Assembly: GCF_021513175.1 (NCBI RefSeq)
Contig: NZ_CP090953.1
Location: 925,001 to 989,000, forward strand
Length of the DNA: 64,000 nucleotides
Direction: 5' to 3'
Origin: Sphingomonas sp. S2-65
GTDB lineage: Bacteria; Pseudomonadota; Alphaproteobacteria; Sphingomonadales; Sphingomonadaceae
The position numbers and the translations under genes are program-made. The notes below the pieces were generated by a model, which was not told where the DNA came from, did not search any database, and saw nothing but the letters and a program-made list of their open reading frames with translations. Shown piece after piece: positions 25,235 through 35,013 of this stretch (positions are counted from its first letter, which is position 1; every line of letters starts with the position of its first letter).

Positions 25235-27229
25235 TCACTCGAACTCCAAAATCGCCGCATCCACCGCCAGGCTGTCCCCGGCCGCGAAGTTCGCCGCCTT
25301 CACCACGCCCGCCCGCTCGGCGCGCAGGATGTTTTCCATCTTCATCGCCTCGACCACCGCGAGCGCCTGCCCCGCCTCGACCTGGTCCCCCGGCGCGACA
25401 TGCAGCTGGGTCAGCAGCCCCGGCATCGGCGCGAGCAGGAATTTCGACAGGTCCGGCGGCACCTTCTCGATCATGTGGTGGCGATATTGCGCGACATGCG
25501 AGGGCAGCACTTCCACGCGGTGCGTCGCGCCGCGCGCGGTCAGCCGCCATGCCGAGCCCTTGCGGTCGACGCCCACGGTCAGCGGCTCGTCGTCGATCCG
25601 CGCGACGAACAGCGGCTCGCCCGGCCGCCATTGGCCGATCAGCTCCATCGGCTCGCCTGCGCCCTTCACCAGCCGCTCGCCTTCATGGCTCTCGACGCTC
25701 AGCACGAAGCGCTCGCCATCCACCGTGACCACGCGCTCGCTCGATCCGAGCACCGGCCCGTTGAGCTGCCCGGAAACCTGCGCGCCGCGATGGCTCCGCT
25801 CCAGGTCGATCACCGCCGCCATCGCCGCCAGCTTGCGCCGGAGCGCGGGCGACGCCGGCGCGCCTGCAAACCCGTCGGGATATTCCTCGGCAATGAAGCC
25901 GGTGGTCAGCGCGCCGTCGCGGAAGCGCGGGTGCTGCATGATCGCCGAGAGGAAATCGATATTGTGGCCGATGCCGTCGATCCGGAAGCGGTCGAGCGCC
26001 GCGATCTGCAGGTCGGCGGCCTCTTCGCGGGTCGCGCCATAGGTGATCAGCTTGGCGATCATCGGATCGTAGAACATCGAGATCTCCGATCCCTCGGTCA
26101 CCCCGTCGTCGACGCGGACGCCATTGCCTTCGCTCGGCGGAAGGTAGCGGACCAGCCTTCCCGTGCTTGGTAGGAAGCCCCGATAAGGGTCTTCAGCATA
26201 TACTCTATTTTCGATTGCCCAGCCCGAAAGCGACACCTCGTCTTGTGTAAAGGAGAGTGTAAATCCCGCCGCCACGCGGATCATCTGCTCGACCAGGTCC
26301 AGCCCGGTCACCAGCTCGGTCACCGGGTGCTCGACCTGGAGCCGGGTGTTCATCTCGAGGAAGTAGAACCCCTCCCCGCTGGTGTCCGCGCCGCTGACGA
26401 TCAGCTCGACCGTACCCGCCGAATAATAGCCCACCGCCCGCGCCAGCGCGACGGCCTGCTCGCCCATCCGCTTGCGCATCTCGGGCGTGACGAAGGGCGA
26501 CGGCGCTTCCTCCACCACCTTCTGGTGGCGGCGCTGGATCGAGCATTCGCGCTCGCCCAGATAGACGATGTTGCCCTGCTGGTCGCCCAGCACCTGGATC
26601 TCGATATGCCGCGGCTGCTCGATGAACTTCTCGATGAACACGCGGTCGTCGCCGAAGCTCGCCAGCCCCTCTCGCTTGGTCGCCTCGAAGCCTTCGCGCA
26701 CGTCCTGTTCGGACCAGGCCAGCCGCATCCCCTTGCCGCCGCCCCCGGCCGAGGCCTTCATCATCACCGGATAGCCGATCTCGCCCGCGATCCGCACCGC
26801 ATGCTCGGTATCGTCGATCTCGCCGACGAACCCCGGCACGACGTTGACGCCCGCCTGCAGCGCCAGCTTCTTGGATTCGATCTTGTCGCCCATCGCCGCA
26901 ATGGCTTCGGGCGGCGGTCCGATGAACGCGATCCCCGCCTCGGCGCACGCCCGCGCGAAGCTCTCGCGCTCCGACAGGAAGCCATAGCCGGGATGGATAG
27001 CATCCGCCCCGGTCTCCTTTGCGGCGAGCAGGATCAGCTCGGCCTTGAGATAGCTCTCCGCCGCCGGAGCCGGCCCCAGCCGCACGCTCTCATCGGCCAT
27101 CCGCACATGCGGCGCCCGCGCGTCCGCATCCGAATAGACCGCCACGGTGGCGATCCCCATCTTCTTGGCGGTGCGGATGACGCGGCAGGCGATCTCACCG
27201 CGATTGGCGACCAGGATTTTCTTGAACAC
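25235..27229 (-). CDS. pccA: propionyl-CoA carboxylase alpha subunit (biotin carboxylase + biotin carrier)
   Basis: This 664-residue protein begins [17 protein letters not shown], the standard biotin carboxylase start. The ATP-grasp domain has the glycine-rich loop MMKASAGGGGKGMRLAW and the ERECSIQRRHQKVVEEAPSP block. After the BC C-terminal and BT linker domains, a biotinyl domain carries the biotin-accepting lysine in VEAMKMENIL near the end. With PccB it carboxylates propionyl-CoA to methylmalonyl-CoA. It is the last gene of the operon. Its GTG start shares a base with the TAG of the small membrane protein before it. Acetyl-CoA or methylcrotonyl-CoA carboxylase is less likely, because mutase and epimerase lie in the same operon. 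Confidence 0.92.
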   Translation of the reverse strand: MFKKILVANRGEIACRVIRTAKKMGIATVAVYSDADARAPHVRMADESVRLGPAPAAESYLKAELILLAAKETGADAIHPGYGFLSERESFARACAEAGIAFIGPPPEAIAAMGDKIESKKLALQAGVNVVPGFVGEIDDTEHAVRIAGEIGYPVMMKASAGGGGKGMRLAWSEQDVREGFEATKREGLASFGDDRVFIEKFIEQPRHIEIQVLGDQQGNIVYLGERECSIQRRHQKVVEEAPSPFVTPEMRKRMGEQAVALARAVGYYSAGTVELIVSGADTSGEGFYFLEMNTRLQVEHPVTELVTGLDLVEQMIRVAAGFTLSFTQDEVSLSGWAIENRVYAEDPYRGFLPSTGRLVRYLPPSEGNGVRVDDGVTEGSEISMFYDPMIAKLITYGATREEAADLQIAALDRFRIDGIGHNIDFLSAIMQHPRFRDGALTTGFIAEEYPDGFAGAPASPALRRKLAAMAAVIDLERSHRGAQVSGQLNGPVLGSSERVVTVDGERFVLSVESHEGERLVKGAGEPMELIGQWRPGEPLFVARIDDEPLTVGVDRKGSAWRLTARGATHRVEVLPSHVAQYRHHMIEKVPPDLSKFLLAPMPGLLTQLHVAPGDQVEAGQALAVVEAMKMENILRAERAGVVKAANFAAGDSLAVDAAILEFE

Positions 27230-27480
27230 TATCGCTTCTTCCGTTCTCGAATGAAGAGCCAAAGGGCGGCACACCAGATCGGCAGGACAACCACAGCTTG
27301 GAGTGCGGCCTTTTTTGCAATGCTAGTGCGAGCGGCATCTGCGCAGGCTGCGCCATACAGGTCTGGGAGACTACAATCGAAGGCTGCGGTTGAGTAATCC
27401 ACGAGGGTCAGCAACAGCCAACCCGCGCCAACCAGCGAGAGAGTCAAAAAGACAATTGACGAGGCTCCGGGGGCCCTCAC
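27229..27480 (-). CDS. small two-helix membrane protein in the propionyl-CoA operon
   Basis: This 83-residue protein has two hydrophobic segments ([19 protein letters not shown] and [18 protein letters not shown]) around a short loop with two cysteines, and a basic tail RERKKR. I do not recognise a family. The GTG start overlaps the bioB stop (GTGA) and its stop shares a base with the pccA start, so it is embedded and coupled. Its codons are visibly less GC-biased than those of its neighbours, which suggests a younger or faster-evolving gene. Confidence 0.65.
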   Translation of the reverse strand: MRAPGASSIVFLTLSLVGAGWLLLTLVDYSTAAFDCSLPDLYGAACADAARTSIAKKAALQAVVVLPIWCAALWLFIRERKKR

Positions 27481-28505
27481 TCCGCCGCCTGCAGTTCCGC
27501 CTTCACCTCCGCCGCCATCGGCGTGAGCCCCAGCCGGGCGAACAGCGCCGCGTCCTTGTCGTCGCCGGCGTTGCCCGCCGTCAGCAGCTTGTCACCGGTA
27601 AAGATCGAGTTCGCCCCCGCAAGGAAGCACAGCGCCTGCGCCGCATCGCTCATGCTCTCGCGCCCCGCCGATAGCCGCACCATGCTCCCCGGCATCGTGA
27701 TCCGCGCCACCGCCACGGTCCGCACGAATTCGATGTCGTCGATCTTGGCCAGCGGCGTATCGGCCAGCATGTCGCCCAGCACGGTGCCCTTCACCGGCAC
27801 CAGGGCATTGACCGGAACGCTCTCGGGATGCCGCGGCAGCGTCGCCAGCGCGTGGATGAAGCCGACACGGTCCTCGCGCGTCTCGCCCATCCCTACGATC
27901 CCGCCGCAGCACACGTTGATCCCGGCGTCGCGGACATGCTCGAGCGTGTCGAGCCGCTCCTCGAAGCTGCGGGTCGTGATCACCTCGCCATAGCGCTCGG
28001 GCGACGTGTCGATATTGTGGTTGTAGTAATCCAGCCCGGCATCGGCGAGCATCCTGGCCTGGGGCGGCGTCAGCATGCCCAAAGTCATGCAGGTTTCCAT
28101 GCCCATCTGGCGCACGCCCTGCACCATCTGGATGATCGCAGGCATGTCGCGGTCCTTGGGATTGCGCCACGCCGCGCCCATGCAGAAGCGCGAGCTGCCA
28201 TTGTCCTTCGCCTGCGCCGCCGCCTGCAGCACCGCGCGCACGTCCATCAGCTTGGTCGCCTTGAGCCCGCTCTCGGAATGCACCGATTGCGAGCAATAGC
28301 CGCAATCCTCGGGGCAGCCGCCGGTCTTGATCGACAGCAGGGTCGACATCTGCACTTCGTCCGCAGCGTGATGCGCGCGATGCACCTGCGCGGCGCGGAA
28401 CAGCAATTCGGTGAAGGGCAGGTCGAACAATGCCGCGATTTCCGGGCGCGTCCAATCGGTGCGCGTGCGGCTTCCCTCGGCAACAGGGGCAACGAACTCA
28501 GTCAT
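27477..28505 (-). CDS. bioB: biotin synthase
   Basis: This 342-residue radical SAM enzyme carries the cluster-binding CPEDCGYC motif (Cys64, Cys68, Cys71). It also has the BioB signatures [21 protein letters not shown] and [10 protein letters not shown], and a C-terminal [12 protein letters not shown] segment. It inserts sulfur into dethiobiotin, the last step of biotin synthesis. Its place inside an operon for biotin-dependent propionyl-CoA carboxylase, away from other bio genes, is functionally sensible. Start and stop overlap mcm and the small membrane gene. Confidence 0.95.
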   Translation of the reverse strand: MTEFVAPVAEGSRTRTDWTRPEIAALFDLPFTELLFRAAQVHRAHHAADEVQMSTLLSIKTGGCPEDCGYCSQSVHSESGLKATKLMDVRAVLQAAAQAKDNGSSRFCMGAAWRNPKDRDMPAIIQMVQGVRQMGMETCMTLGMLTPPQARMLADAGLDYYNHNIDTSPERYGEVITTRSFEERLDTLEHVRDAGINVCCGGIVGMGETREDRVGFIHALATLPRHPESVPVNALVPVKGTVLGDMLADTPLAKIDDIEFVRTVAVARITMPGSMVRLSAGRESMSDAAQALCFLAGANSIFTGDKLLTAGNAGDDKDAALFARLGLTPMAAEVKAELQAAE

Positions 28506-30634
28506 TCGGCAGCTTCTCCAAGGGGCGGCAGATTATGCCCCAGCAATCGCAACACTTCGGCCGCGGCGTTCACCAGATTGGTGCCTGGGCCGAAGATGGC
28601 CTGAACGCCGGCAGCGCGCAGGAACTCATAGTCCTGCGGCGGGATGACGCCACCGGCAACCACCTTGATGTCGGCCCGGCCGGCCTCTTTCAGCCGGTCG
28701 ATCAGTTCGGGGATCAGCGTCTTGTGCCCCGCCGCCAGGCTCGACGCGCCGACCACGTCGACTTCGCGCTCGATCGCGAGGGCCGAGGTTTCGGCGGGGG
28801 TCTGGAACAGCGGACCCGAAATCACGTCGAACCCCAGATCGGCAAAGGCGCTCGCCACCACGTTGGCGCCGCGGTCATGCCCGTCCTGCCCCATCTTGGC
28901 GACCAGCACGCGCGGCTTGCGGCCGATCCGCCGCTCGAACGCGGCAACGCCGTCCAGCGCGCGCAGCCAGCCGGCATCGGCGGCATGCGCCGGCCCATAG
29001 ACGCCCTTGATCGGGGTGACGCCCACGGCATGCCGCCCGAACGCCACTTCCATCGCCGCCGACATCTCGCCCAACGTGCACCGCGCCCGCGCCGCCTCGA
29101 CGCACAGCGCCAGCAGGTTCTCGTTGCCTTCCGCGCCCCGGCGCAAATTGCCCAGCGCTTCCTCGGCCTTCGCGGAATCGCGCTCGGCGCGCGTCCGTTC
29201 GATCCGGCGGATCTGGTCGGCGCGAACCCGGGCATTGTCGATGTCGAGGATGTCGATCGGCGTCTCTTCGGCCAGCCGATACTTGTTCACGCCGACGATC
29301 ACGTCCTCGCCCCGGTCGACCCGAGCCTGCCGAGCCGCCGCGGCGCGCTCGATATGCTCCTTGGGGAAACCCTTCTCGACTGCGTGGATCATGCCGCCGC
29401 TGGCCTCGACCTCCTCGATCAGCGCCCAGGCCTTGTCGGCCAGTTCCTTGGTCAGCGCCTCGACATAATAGCTTCCGCCCAGCGGATCGACGACATGCGT
29501 CATCCCGGTCTCCTCGGCCAGGATCAGCTGGGTGTTGCGCGCGATCCGCGCGGAGAAGTCGGTCGGCAGCGCCACCGCTTCGTCCAGGCTGTTGGTGTGC
29601 AGGCTCTGCGTGCCGCCCAACGTGGCCGCCATCGCTTCCACGGTCGTGCGGATGACGTTGTTATACGGGTCCTGCTCCTGCAGCGACACGCCCGAGGTCT
29701 GGCAATGCGTCCGCAGCATCTGGCTGCGCGCATTCCCCCCGAAATCGGCGATGATCCGGCTCCACAGCGTGCGCGCCGCGCGAAGCTTCGCCACTTCCAT
29801 GAAGAAATTCATACCAATCCCGAAGAAGAACGACAAACGCCCTGCAAAGGCGTCGATATCCAGCCCGCGCTCCAGCGCGGCACGGACATAGGCCATGCCG
29901 TCGGCCAGCGTGAAGGCCAGCTCCTGCACCGCCGTCGCCCCGGCCTCGTGCATGTGATAGCCCGAGATCGAAATCGAATTGAACCGCGGCATGTGCTGCG
30001 CGGTGTACGAGATGATGTCGGCGACGATCCGCATCGAAGGCTCGGGCGGATAGATATAGGTGTTGCGGACCATGAACTCCTTGAGGATGTCGTTCTGGAT
30101 GGTCCCGGTAAGCTGGTCCTGGCGCACCCCCTGCTCTTCCGCGGCGACGATGTAGAACGCCAGGCACGGCAGCACGGCGCCGTTCATCGTCATGCTCACG
30201 CTCATCTCGTCCAGCGGGATGTCGGCGAACAGGATCTGCATGTCGGCCAGCGTGTCGATCGCGACGCCCGCCTTGCCGACATCGCCGGTCACGCGCGGAT
30301 GATCGCTGTCATAGCCGCGATGCGTCGCCAGATCGAACGCGACCGAGAGCCCCTTCTGCCCCGCCCCCAGATTGCGCCGGTAAAAGGCGTTGGACTCCTC
30401 GGCGGTCGAGAAGCCGGCATATTGCCGGATCGTCCAGGGCCGCCCGGCATACATGCTCGCCTTCACGCCGCGCGTGAACGGCGCGAACCCTGGCAACCCA
30501 GGATCTGGCGCATCTTGCTGCGTATACAGCGGCTTGACTGCGATACCTTCGGGCGTGTGCCAAGTCAGATCGGCGTCGCGTACTTCCTTGGCCGCGAGCT
30601 TCGCCCAGGCATCGAGATCGGCTTTGTCGGTCAC
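28502..30634 (-). CDS. methylmalonyl-CoA mutase (single-chain, B12-binding)
   Basis: This 710-residue protein combines the substrate-binding TIM barrel ([31 protein letters not shown] region, [19 protein letters not shown]) with a C-terminal cobalamin domain carrying [11 protein letters not shown]. The histidine of the DGHDRG motif ligates cobalt. It isomerises (R)-methylmalonyl-CoA to succinyl-CoA, feeding propionate carbon into the TCA cycle. Its length is that of the large catalytic subunit, which can work as a homodimer. No small beta subunit or MeaB-type GTPase chaperone gene is nearby. It overlaps the enoyl-CoA hydratase stop and the bioB start by ATGA. Confidence 0.94.
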   Translation of the reverse strand: MTDKADLDAWAKLAAKEVRDADLTWHTPEGIAVKPLYTQQDAPDPGLPGFAPFTRGVKASMYAGRPWTIRQYAGFSTAEESNAFYRRNLGAGQKGLSVAFDLATHRGYDSDHPRVTGDVGKAGVAIDTLADMQILFADIPLDEMSVSMTMNGAVLPCLAFYIVAAEEQGVRQDQLTGTIQNDILKEFMVRNTYIYPPEPSMRIVADIISYTAQHMPRFNSISISGYHMHEAGATAVQELAFTLADGMAYVRAALERGLDIDAFAGRLSFFFGIGMNFFMEVAKLRAARTLWSRIIADFGGNARSQMLRTHCQTSGVSLQEQDPYNNVIRTTVEAMAATLGGTQSLHTNSLDEAVALPTDFSARIARNTQLILAEETGMTHVVDPLGGSYYVEALTKELADKAWALIEEVEASGGMIHAVEKGFPKEHIERAAAARQARVDRGEDVIVGVNKYRLAEETPIDILDIDNARVRADQIRRIERTRAERDSAKAEEALGNLRRGAEGNENLLALCVEAARARCTLGEMSAAMEVAFGRHAVGVTPIKGVYGPAHAADAGWLRALDGVAAFERRIGRKPRVLVAKMGQDGHDRGANVVASAFADLGFDVISGPLFQTPAETSALAIEREVDVVGASSLAAGHKTLIPELIDRLKEAGRADIKVVAGGVIPPQDYEFLRAAGVQAIFGPGTNLVNAAAEVLRLLGHNLPPLGEAAE

Positions 30635-31413
30635 CGGCCCTTGAACTCCGCCTTGCGCTTCTGGAGGAACGCCATGCCGCCCTCGATCGCGTCCGCCGTA
30701 CCGCGCGCCATGCGCTGGTTGTCGGCTTCCAACGCCATTGCCTCGCCATAGCTCGACGAGAGCCCGGCATGCAGCTGCCGCCGGATCATGCCCAGCGCCA
30801 GCGTCGGCCCCTTGGCAAGCCGCTCGGCGAGCCGCCAGGCCTCGGCGTCCAGCATGTCCTCATGCACGACCTGGTGCACCATGCCCCAGTCCCGCGCCTT
30901 CTCCGCCGAGATGCGCTCGCCCAGCAGCATCATCTCCAACGCGCGAGAGCGCCCGATGAGCCGCGGCAACATCCAGCTTGCGCCGCCATCGGGCACCAGC
31001 CCGATATTGACGAACGCCTGGAGAAAATAGGCGCTGCTCGCCGCCACGCAGAAATCCGCGGCAAGCGCCAGGCTGCAGCCGATCCCCGCGGCGGGTCCGC
31101 GCACCGCGCTCACCACCGGCACGCCCAGCTCGGCGATCGCCAGCAGCGTCGGGTTGTAATGCTCGGTCAGCGCTGCGTGCGTCGCCGCACCGGGATCGTC
31201 TCCGGTCAGCGCAGCGCCGCCGACATCCGCGCCCGAGCAGAACGCCTTGCCCGCGCCCAGCAGCAGCACCGCCCGCGCGCCGTCCAGCGTCTCGAGCGCG
31301 GCGCGGATCTCGTCGAACATCGCCGTCGGTGCGGCATTGAGCCGTTCGGGCCGGTTGAGTGTGATCGCCAGCACGTCGCCGCGCCGCTCGGTCAGGATAT
31401 GCTCATAGGCCAT
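30631..31413 (-). CDS. enoyl-CoA hydratase/isomerase family protein
   Basis: This 260-residue crotonase-fold protein starts [27 protein letters not shown]. The oxyanion hole segments are [12 protein letters not shown] and [18 protein letters not shown]. The acidic positions of a classical hydratase are replaced by [13 protein letters not shown], a PaaG/isomerase-like pattern, so hydratase or isomerase remains open. In this operon it may deliver beta-oxidation or branched-chain intermediates that end in propionyl-CoA. The ATG shares a base with the epimerase stop (TGATG), and its stop overlaps the mutase start. Confidence 0.85.
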   Translation of the reverse strand: MAYEHILTERRGDVLAITLNRPERLNAAPTAMFDEIRAALETLDGARAVLLLGAGKAFCSGADVGGAALTGDDPGAATHAALTEHYNPTLLAIAELGVPVVSAVRGPAAGIGCSLALAADFCVAASSAYFLQAFVNIGLVPDGGASWMLPRLIGRSRALEMMLLGERISAEKARDWGMVHQVVHEDMLDAEAWRLAERLAKGPTLALGMIRRQLHAGLSSSYGEAMALEADNQRMARGTADAIEGGMAFLQKRKAEFKGR

Positions 31414-31832
31414 CAATGCTCGCCCCTTGGCGATTCCATGATCTCGGTCAGCACGCCGCCCATATCCTTGGGGTGAAGGAAGAAGATCGGCGTGCCGTGC
31501 GCACCGACGCGGGGCTCGCCCAGCAGCCTGGCCCCCTTGGACTCGAACCAGGCCTTGGCTTCGTGAATGTCGGGCACTTCGTAGCACAGATGATGCTGGC
31601 CACCCGCCGGGTTCTTGGCGAGGAAGCCGTGCAGCGGCGAGGTCTCGCCCAGCGGCTCGATCAATTCGATCTGGGTATTGGGCGTATCGACGAAGCACAC
31701 CCGCACGCCCTGCGCCGGCAAGTCGAACGGCTCGCCGATGCTCGTTGCACCCAGCACGTCTCGATACAACGCGATCGACGCTTCGATCGACGGTGTCGCT
31801 ACGCCGATATGGTTCAAGTGACCCAGCTTCAT
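31413..31832 (-). CDS. mce: methylmalonyl-CoA epimerase
   Basis: This 139-residue vicinal-oxygen-chelate protein starts [15 protein letters not shown] and carries the metal-binding HIGVA, QIELIEPL, HHLCYEV and LTEIM segments in the order expected for methylmalonyl-CoA epimerase. It interconverts the S product of propionyl-CoA carboxylase and the R substrate of the mutase. ATG 31832 overlaps the stop of the membrane gene upstream. Position between carboxylase and mutase genes supports the assignment over other glyoxalase-fold enzymes. Confidence 0.92.
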   Translation of the reverse strand: MKLGHLNHIGVATPSIEASIALYRDVLGATSIGEPFDLPAQGVRVCFVDTPNTQIELIEPLGETSPLHGFLAKNPAGGQHHLCYEVPDIHEAKAWFESKGARLLGEPRVGAHGTPIFFLHPKDMGGVLTEIMESPRGEH

Positions 31833-32131
31833 GACAACAGGATCCAAAGCTGCAATCCCCCCATCACAAGCCAGACGGTGAGCAAAGCCGCGCGCCAAGC
31901 GAGCGCCGACCGAAATCGCTGCTCCTCCGAAGGTATTTTCTGCCCATCCAACGCTGTCAGCTCACCGCACACGACGGCGTTGCGTACCTGACGGAAAGTC
32001 TGATTTGCCCAAGAAAGGCTCACGATGATCCCCAACGCCTTAGGAACGAAGAACAGTGCCGCTAAACCGGCGCAGAGAAAAACAATCCCCAAGACCCCCA
32101 AATTGTTGGCAGCCTGATGTGCCCAGGTCAC
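31829..32131 (-). CDS. small membrane protein in the propionyl-CoA operon
   Basis: This 100-residue protein has a long hydrophobic stretch near the N-terminus ([18 protein letters not shown], then [10 protein letters not shown]) and another at the C-terminus ([17 protein letters not shown]). Between them is a polar loop containing the cysteine of [14 protein letters not shown] do not recognise a family. GTG 32131 is chosen because it overlaps the pccB stop (GTGA), as elsewhere in this operon; an ATG at 32158 inside pccB is the alternative. Codon use is noticeably less GC-rich than in pccB and mce. Confidence 0.62.
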   Translation of the reverse strand: MTWAHQAANNLGVLGIVFLCAGLAALFFVPKALGIIVSLSWANQTFRQVRNAVVCGELTALDGQKIPSEEQRFRSALAWRAALLTVWLVMGGLQLWILLS

Positions 32132-33654
32132 AACGGGATGTTGTCGTGCTTCTTCCATGGGTTCTCCAGTTGCTTGCCGCGCAGCTTGCGTAGCCCGAGT
32201 GCCACCCGCCGCCGCGTCGAGTGCGGCAGGATCACTTCGTCGATGAAGCCCTTGCTCGCCGCCACGAACGGGTTGGCGAAGCGCGCTTCATATTCCGCGG
32301 TACGCTCGGCGATCTCCTCGGGCGTCTTGCCGCGGAAGATGATCTCCACCGCGCCCTTGGCCCCCATCACCGCGATCTCGGCGGTCGGCCAGGCATAGTT
32401 CAAGTCGCCGCGCAGATGCTTCGACGCCATCACGTCATAGGCGCCGCCATAGGCCTTCCGCGTGATCACCGTGATCTTGGGCACCGTCGCCTCGGCATAG
32501 GCAAAGAGCAGCTTGGCGCCGTGCTTGATGATCCCAGAATGCTCCTGTCCGACGCCGGGCAGGAAGCCCGGCACGTCGACGAAGGTCAGGATCGGGATAT
32601 CGAACGCGTCGCAGAAGCGCACGAAGCGCGCCGCCTTCTTGCTCGAATTGATGTCGAGCACCCCGGCCAGCACCATCGGCTGGTTGGCGACAATGCCGAC
32701 GGTGCGCCCTTCCACCCGCCCGAAGCCGATCAGGATGTTGCCGGCATGCGCAGGCTGAACCTCGAAGAACTCGCTTTCGTCGACCACCTTCCGGATCAGC
32801 TCGTGCATGTCGTAGGGCTGGCTGGCCGAAGGCGGGATCAGCGTGTCGAGGCTTTCCTCCAGCCGGTCCCACGGATCGTCGCACGGCCGCTCGGGCACCG
32901 CCTCGCGGTTCGACGCCGGCAGGAAGTCGATGAAGTCGCGCGCGGCCAGCAGCGCCTCGATGTCGTTCTCGAACGCCACGTCCGCCACGCCCGATTTCAC
33001 CGTATGAGTCGACGCGCCGCCCAGCTCTTCCTGCGTCACCACTTCGTTGGTGACCGTCTTCACGACGTCGGGCCCGGTCACGAACATGTAGGAGGAATCC
33101 TTCACCATGAAGATGAAGTCGGTCATCGCCGGCGAATACACCGCCCCGCCCGCGCACGGCCCCATGATCAGGCTGAGCTGCGGCACCACGCCCGAAGCCA
33201 GCACGTTGCGCTGGAACACCTCGGCATAGCCGCCCAGGCTCGCCACGCCTTCCTGGATGCGGGCGCCGCCCGAATCGTTCAGGCCGATTACCGGGGCGCC
33301 GACCTTCAGCGCCATGTCCATGATCTTGCAGATCTTCTGCGCATGCCGCTCGGAAAGCGACCCGCCGAACACCGTGAAATCCTGCGAGAAGACGAACACC
33401 AGCCGCCCGTTGATCGTGCCCGATCCGGTGACCACGCCGTCGCCGGGGATCACTTGCTGCGCCATGCCGAAATCGACGGCATTGTGTTCGACATACATGT
33501 CGAGTTCTTCGAACGAGCCCTCGTCCAGCAGCACGTGAAGCCGCTCGCGCGCGGTCAGCTTGCCCTTGGCATGCTGCGCGTCGATGCGCTTCTGTCCGCC
33601 GCCCAGCCGGGCGGCATCGCGGCGCCGCTCGAGTTCCTCGATGGTCGACGACAT
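32128..33654 (-). CDS. pccB: propionyl-CoA carboxylase beta subunit (carboxyltransferase)
   Basis: This 508-residue protein is a full-length biotin-dependent carboxyltransferase. It starts [36 protein letters not shown] and has the N-lobe oxyanion loop [14 protein letters not shown], the [13 protein letters not shown] block, the C-lobe [10 protein letters not shown], and [13 protein letters not shown]. It transfers the carboxyl group from biotin on PccA to propionyl-CoA. First gene of the operon, with GGAG six bases before the ATG. The promoter must lie in the repeat-containing gap at 33655-33840 or inside the small gene beyond it. Confidence 0.94.
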   Translation of the reverse strand: MSSTIEELERRRDAARLGGGQKRIDAQHAKGKLTARERLHVLLDEGSFEELDMYVEHNAVDFGMAQQVIPGDGVVTGSGTINGRLVFVFSQDFTVFGGSLSERHAQKICKIMDMALKVGAPVIGLNDSGGARIQEGVASLGGYAEVFQRNVLASGVVPQLSLIMGPCAGGAVYSPAMTDFIFMVKDSSYMFVTGPDVVKTVTNEVVTQEELGGASTHTVKSGVADVAFENDIEALLAARDFIDFLPASNREAVPERPCDDPWDRLEESLDTLIPPSASQPYDMHELIRKVVDESEFFEVQPAHAGNILIGFGRVEGRTVGIVANQPMVLAGVLDINSSKKAARFVRFCDAFDIPILTFVDVPGFLPGVGQEHSGIIKHGAKLLFAYAEATVPKITVITRKAYGGAYDVMASKHLRGDLNYAWPTAEIAVMGAKGAVEIIFRGKTPEEIAERTAEYEARFANPFVAASKGFIDEVILPHSTRRRVALGLRKLRGKQLENPWKKHDNIPL

Positions 33655-33770
33655 GGCTTCTCCTCTCGCCCCGCATCAACCAGAGTTGGCGGGCGGGCGC
33701 AACATTATTACGCGTCCGATCGCCCTCCGCCTGCGCGCGTCAGAATCCCTCGAACAGGCAATAACCTCGC

Positions 33771-33798
33771 CATCCCGGCCTTGAGCCAGGATCCCGCT
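33771..33798. repeat. partial copy of the CATCCCGGCC intergenic repeat
   Basis: Twenty-eight bases match the left arm of the palindrome at 15394-15478 with one difference (GAGCCAGG for GAGCCGGG). The right arm is missing, so this copy cannot form the long hairpin. Confidence 0.7.
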
Positions 33799-33840
33799 TC
33801 TTCTTCTGTCATTGCAACGCCGGAGGACGAGGAGGACGGC

Positions 33841-34068
33841 CTAAGCCCCCGACCGCGTCCCGACATGCCCGCCCAGCGCGCTGTCCTGCGCGCGGTCAGT
33901 GGTGCTGTCGACATCGCGAATGTCGTCCACCGCGCCGTCCTGCGGCGCCTGCTCGCCCGCACCGATCCGGTCGTTCTCGCTTACCGCGGTTTCGAAATGC
34001 TCGTGCCCGCGGTGCTCACCCTCGCTGCGCGAGCGGCCCTCATGCATGCGCCGATCGTCATGTGCCAT
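33841..34068 (-). CDS. small hydrophilic hypothetical protein
   Basis: A 75-residue charged protein (MAHDDRRMHEGRSRSEGEHR at the start, ending LGGHVGTRSGA), rich in Asp, Glu, Arg and His, with no membrane segment. ATG 34068 is preceded by AAGGAG at seven bases, a strong site that supports translation; the frame is open to 34200 but without such a site. I recognise no domain. It sits alone between pccB and the divergent class II aldolase-like gene. Confidence 0.55.
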   Translation of the reverse strand: MAHDDRRMHEGRSRSEGEHRGHEHFETAVSENDRIGAGEQAPQDGAVDDIRDVDSTTDRAQDSALGGHVGTRSGA

Positions 34069-34168
34069 GATGCGTCTCCTTCGCCCGACCAACCCCCGAA
34101 CGGCTTCTCCGGTTGCCGCCTTATGCGCCGCCATGGCATATTCGCGCGACAAGATAAGGAGAGGAACC

Positions 34169-34930
34169 ATGGCCACTGCGCTCCAGCAGAAGCCCGGCAT
34201 GATTGAGGCGGAATGGGAGGCGCGCCAGCAGCTCGCCGCCTGCTACCGGGTGTTCGACCATCTCGGCTGGTCCGAGATGATCTACAACCACATCACCCTG
34301 AAGGTGCCGGGCGAGGAAGGCGCCTTCCTGATCAACCCGTTCGGACTCCACTTTTCCGAAGTGAAGGCGTCCAACCTCGTCAAGATCGACATCGACGGCA
34401 ACAAGCTCGACGACTCGCCTTATCCCGTCAACCGCGCCGGCTTTGTCCAGCACGCGCTGTTCCATCGGCATCTGCCCGACGCGCATTGCATCGCCCACAC
34501 CCACACCACCGCGGGCATGGCGGTAAGCAGCGTCGAGGGCGGCCTGCGCCCCATCAACTTCTACGCCTGCGCCTTTGCCGGGCAGATTGCCTATCACGAT
34601 TTCGAGGGCGTGACCGTTCGCGACGAGGAAGGCGAACGCCTGCTCGGCAATCTGGGTGACCGGCGGGTGATGCTGCTGCGCAACCACGGCATCCTGGTGA
34701 TGGGCCGCACCGTTGCCGAGGCCTTCATCAAGCATTGGTCGCTCCAGCGCGCGTGCGAGATCCAGCTCGCCACCGCCAGCATGGGCGAGCCGCTGCTGGT
34801 GTCCGACGAAGTGATCGCCGTGCATCAACGCGACCTCCACATGGCACAGGTCCCCGGCGGACCCGGCGCCGCAGACTTCGCGGCGATGGTGCGGCTGGTC
34901 GACCGCGTGGACCGGAGCTGGCGCGACTAG
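34169..34930 (+). CDS. class II aldolase/adducin-family protein
   Basis: This 253-residue protein has the zinc site of the class II aldolase/adducin head domain (HCIAHTHTTAGMAVSS) and the later RNHGILVMGRTVAEAF block. Fuculose- and ribulose-phosphate aldolases and epimerases share this fold. This longer form (about 250 residues, with N-terminal ARQQLAACYRVFDHLGWSEMIYNHIT) is the adducin-like group common in alphaproteobacteria, whose substrate is mostly unknown. Although fucose genes are in the window, the oxidative pathway needs no aldolase, so no link is claimed. ATG 34169 follows AAGGAGAGG. Confidence 0.8.
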   Translation: MATALQQKPGMIEAEWEARQQLAACYRVFDHLGWSEMIYNHITLKVPGEEGAFLINPFGLHFSEVKASNLVKIDIDGNKLDDSPYPVNRAGFVQHALFHRHLPDAHCIAHTHTTAGMAVSSVEGGLRPINFYACAFAGQIAYHDFEGVTVRDEEGERLLGNLGDRRVMLLRNHGILVMGRTVAEAFIKHWSLQRACEIQLATASMGEPLLVSDEVIAVHQRDLHMAQVPGGPGAADFAAMVRLVDRVDRSWRD

Positions 34931-35013
34931 AGCCTGCTGCTGTCTTAGCCAGTTCCCCGGCCTGCGCCGGGGAACCGCAGCTACCCTGTGTGGATCATAA
35001 GCCCGGCGGGCGA

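Noticed and set aside
27229-27480. Small gene as a mere extension of pccA
   Set aside because: It is in another frame with its own stop overlapping the pccA GTG, and it encodes two clear hydrophobic segments.
28430-30751. 773-codon frame opposite the methylmalonyl-CoA mutase gene
   Set aside because: No family signature, and the mutase frame on the other strand is unambiguous with B12 and substrate motifs.
34169-34930. Fuculose-1-phosphate aldolase linked to the fucose genes
   Set aside because: The protein belongs to the longer adducin-like class II aldolase group and is 13 kb from a pathway that does not phosphorylate fucose.
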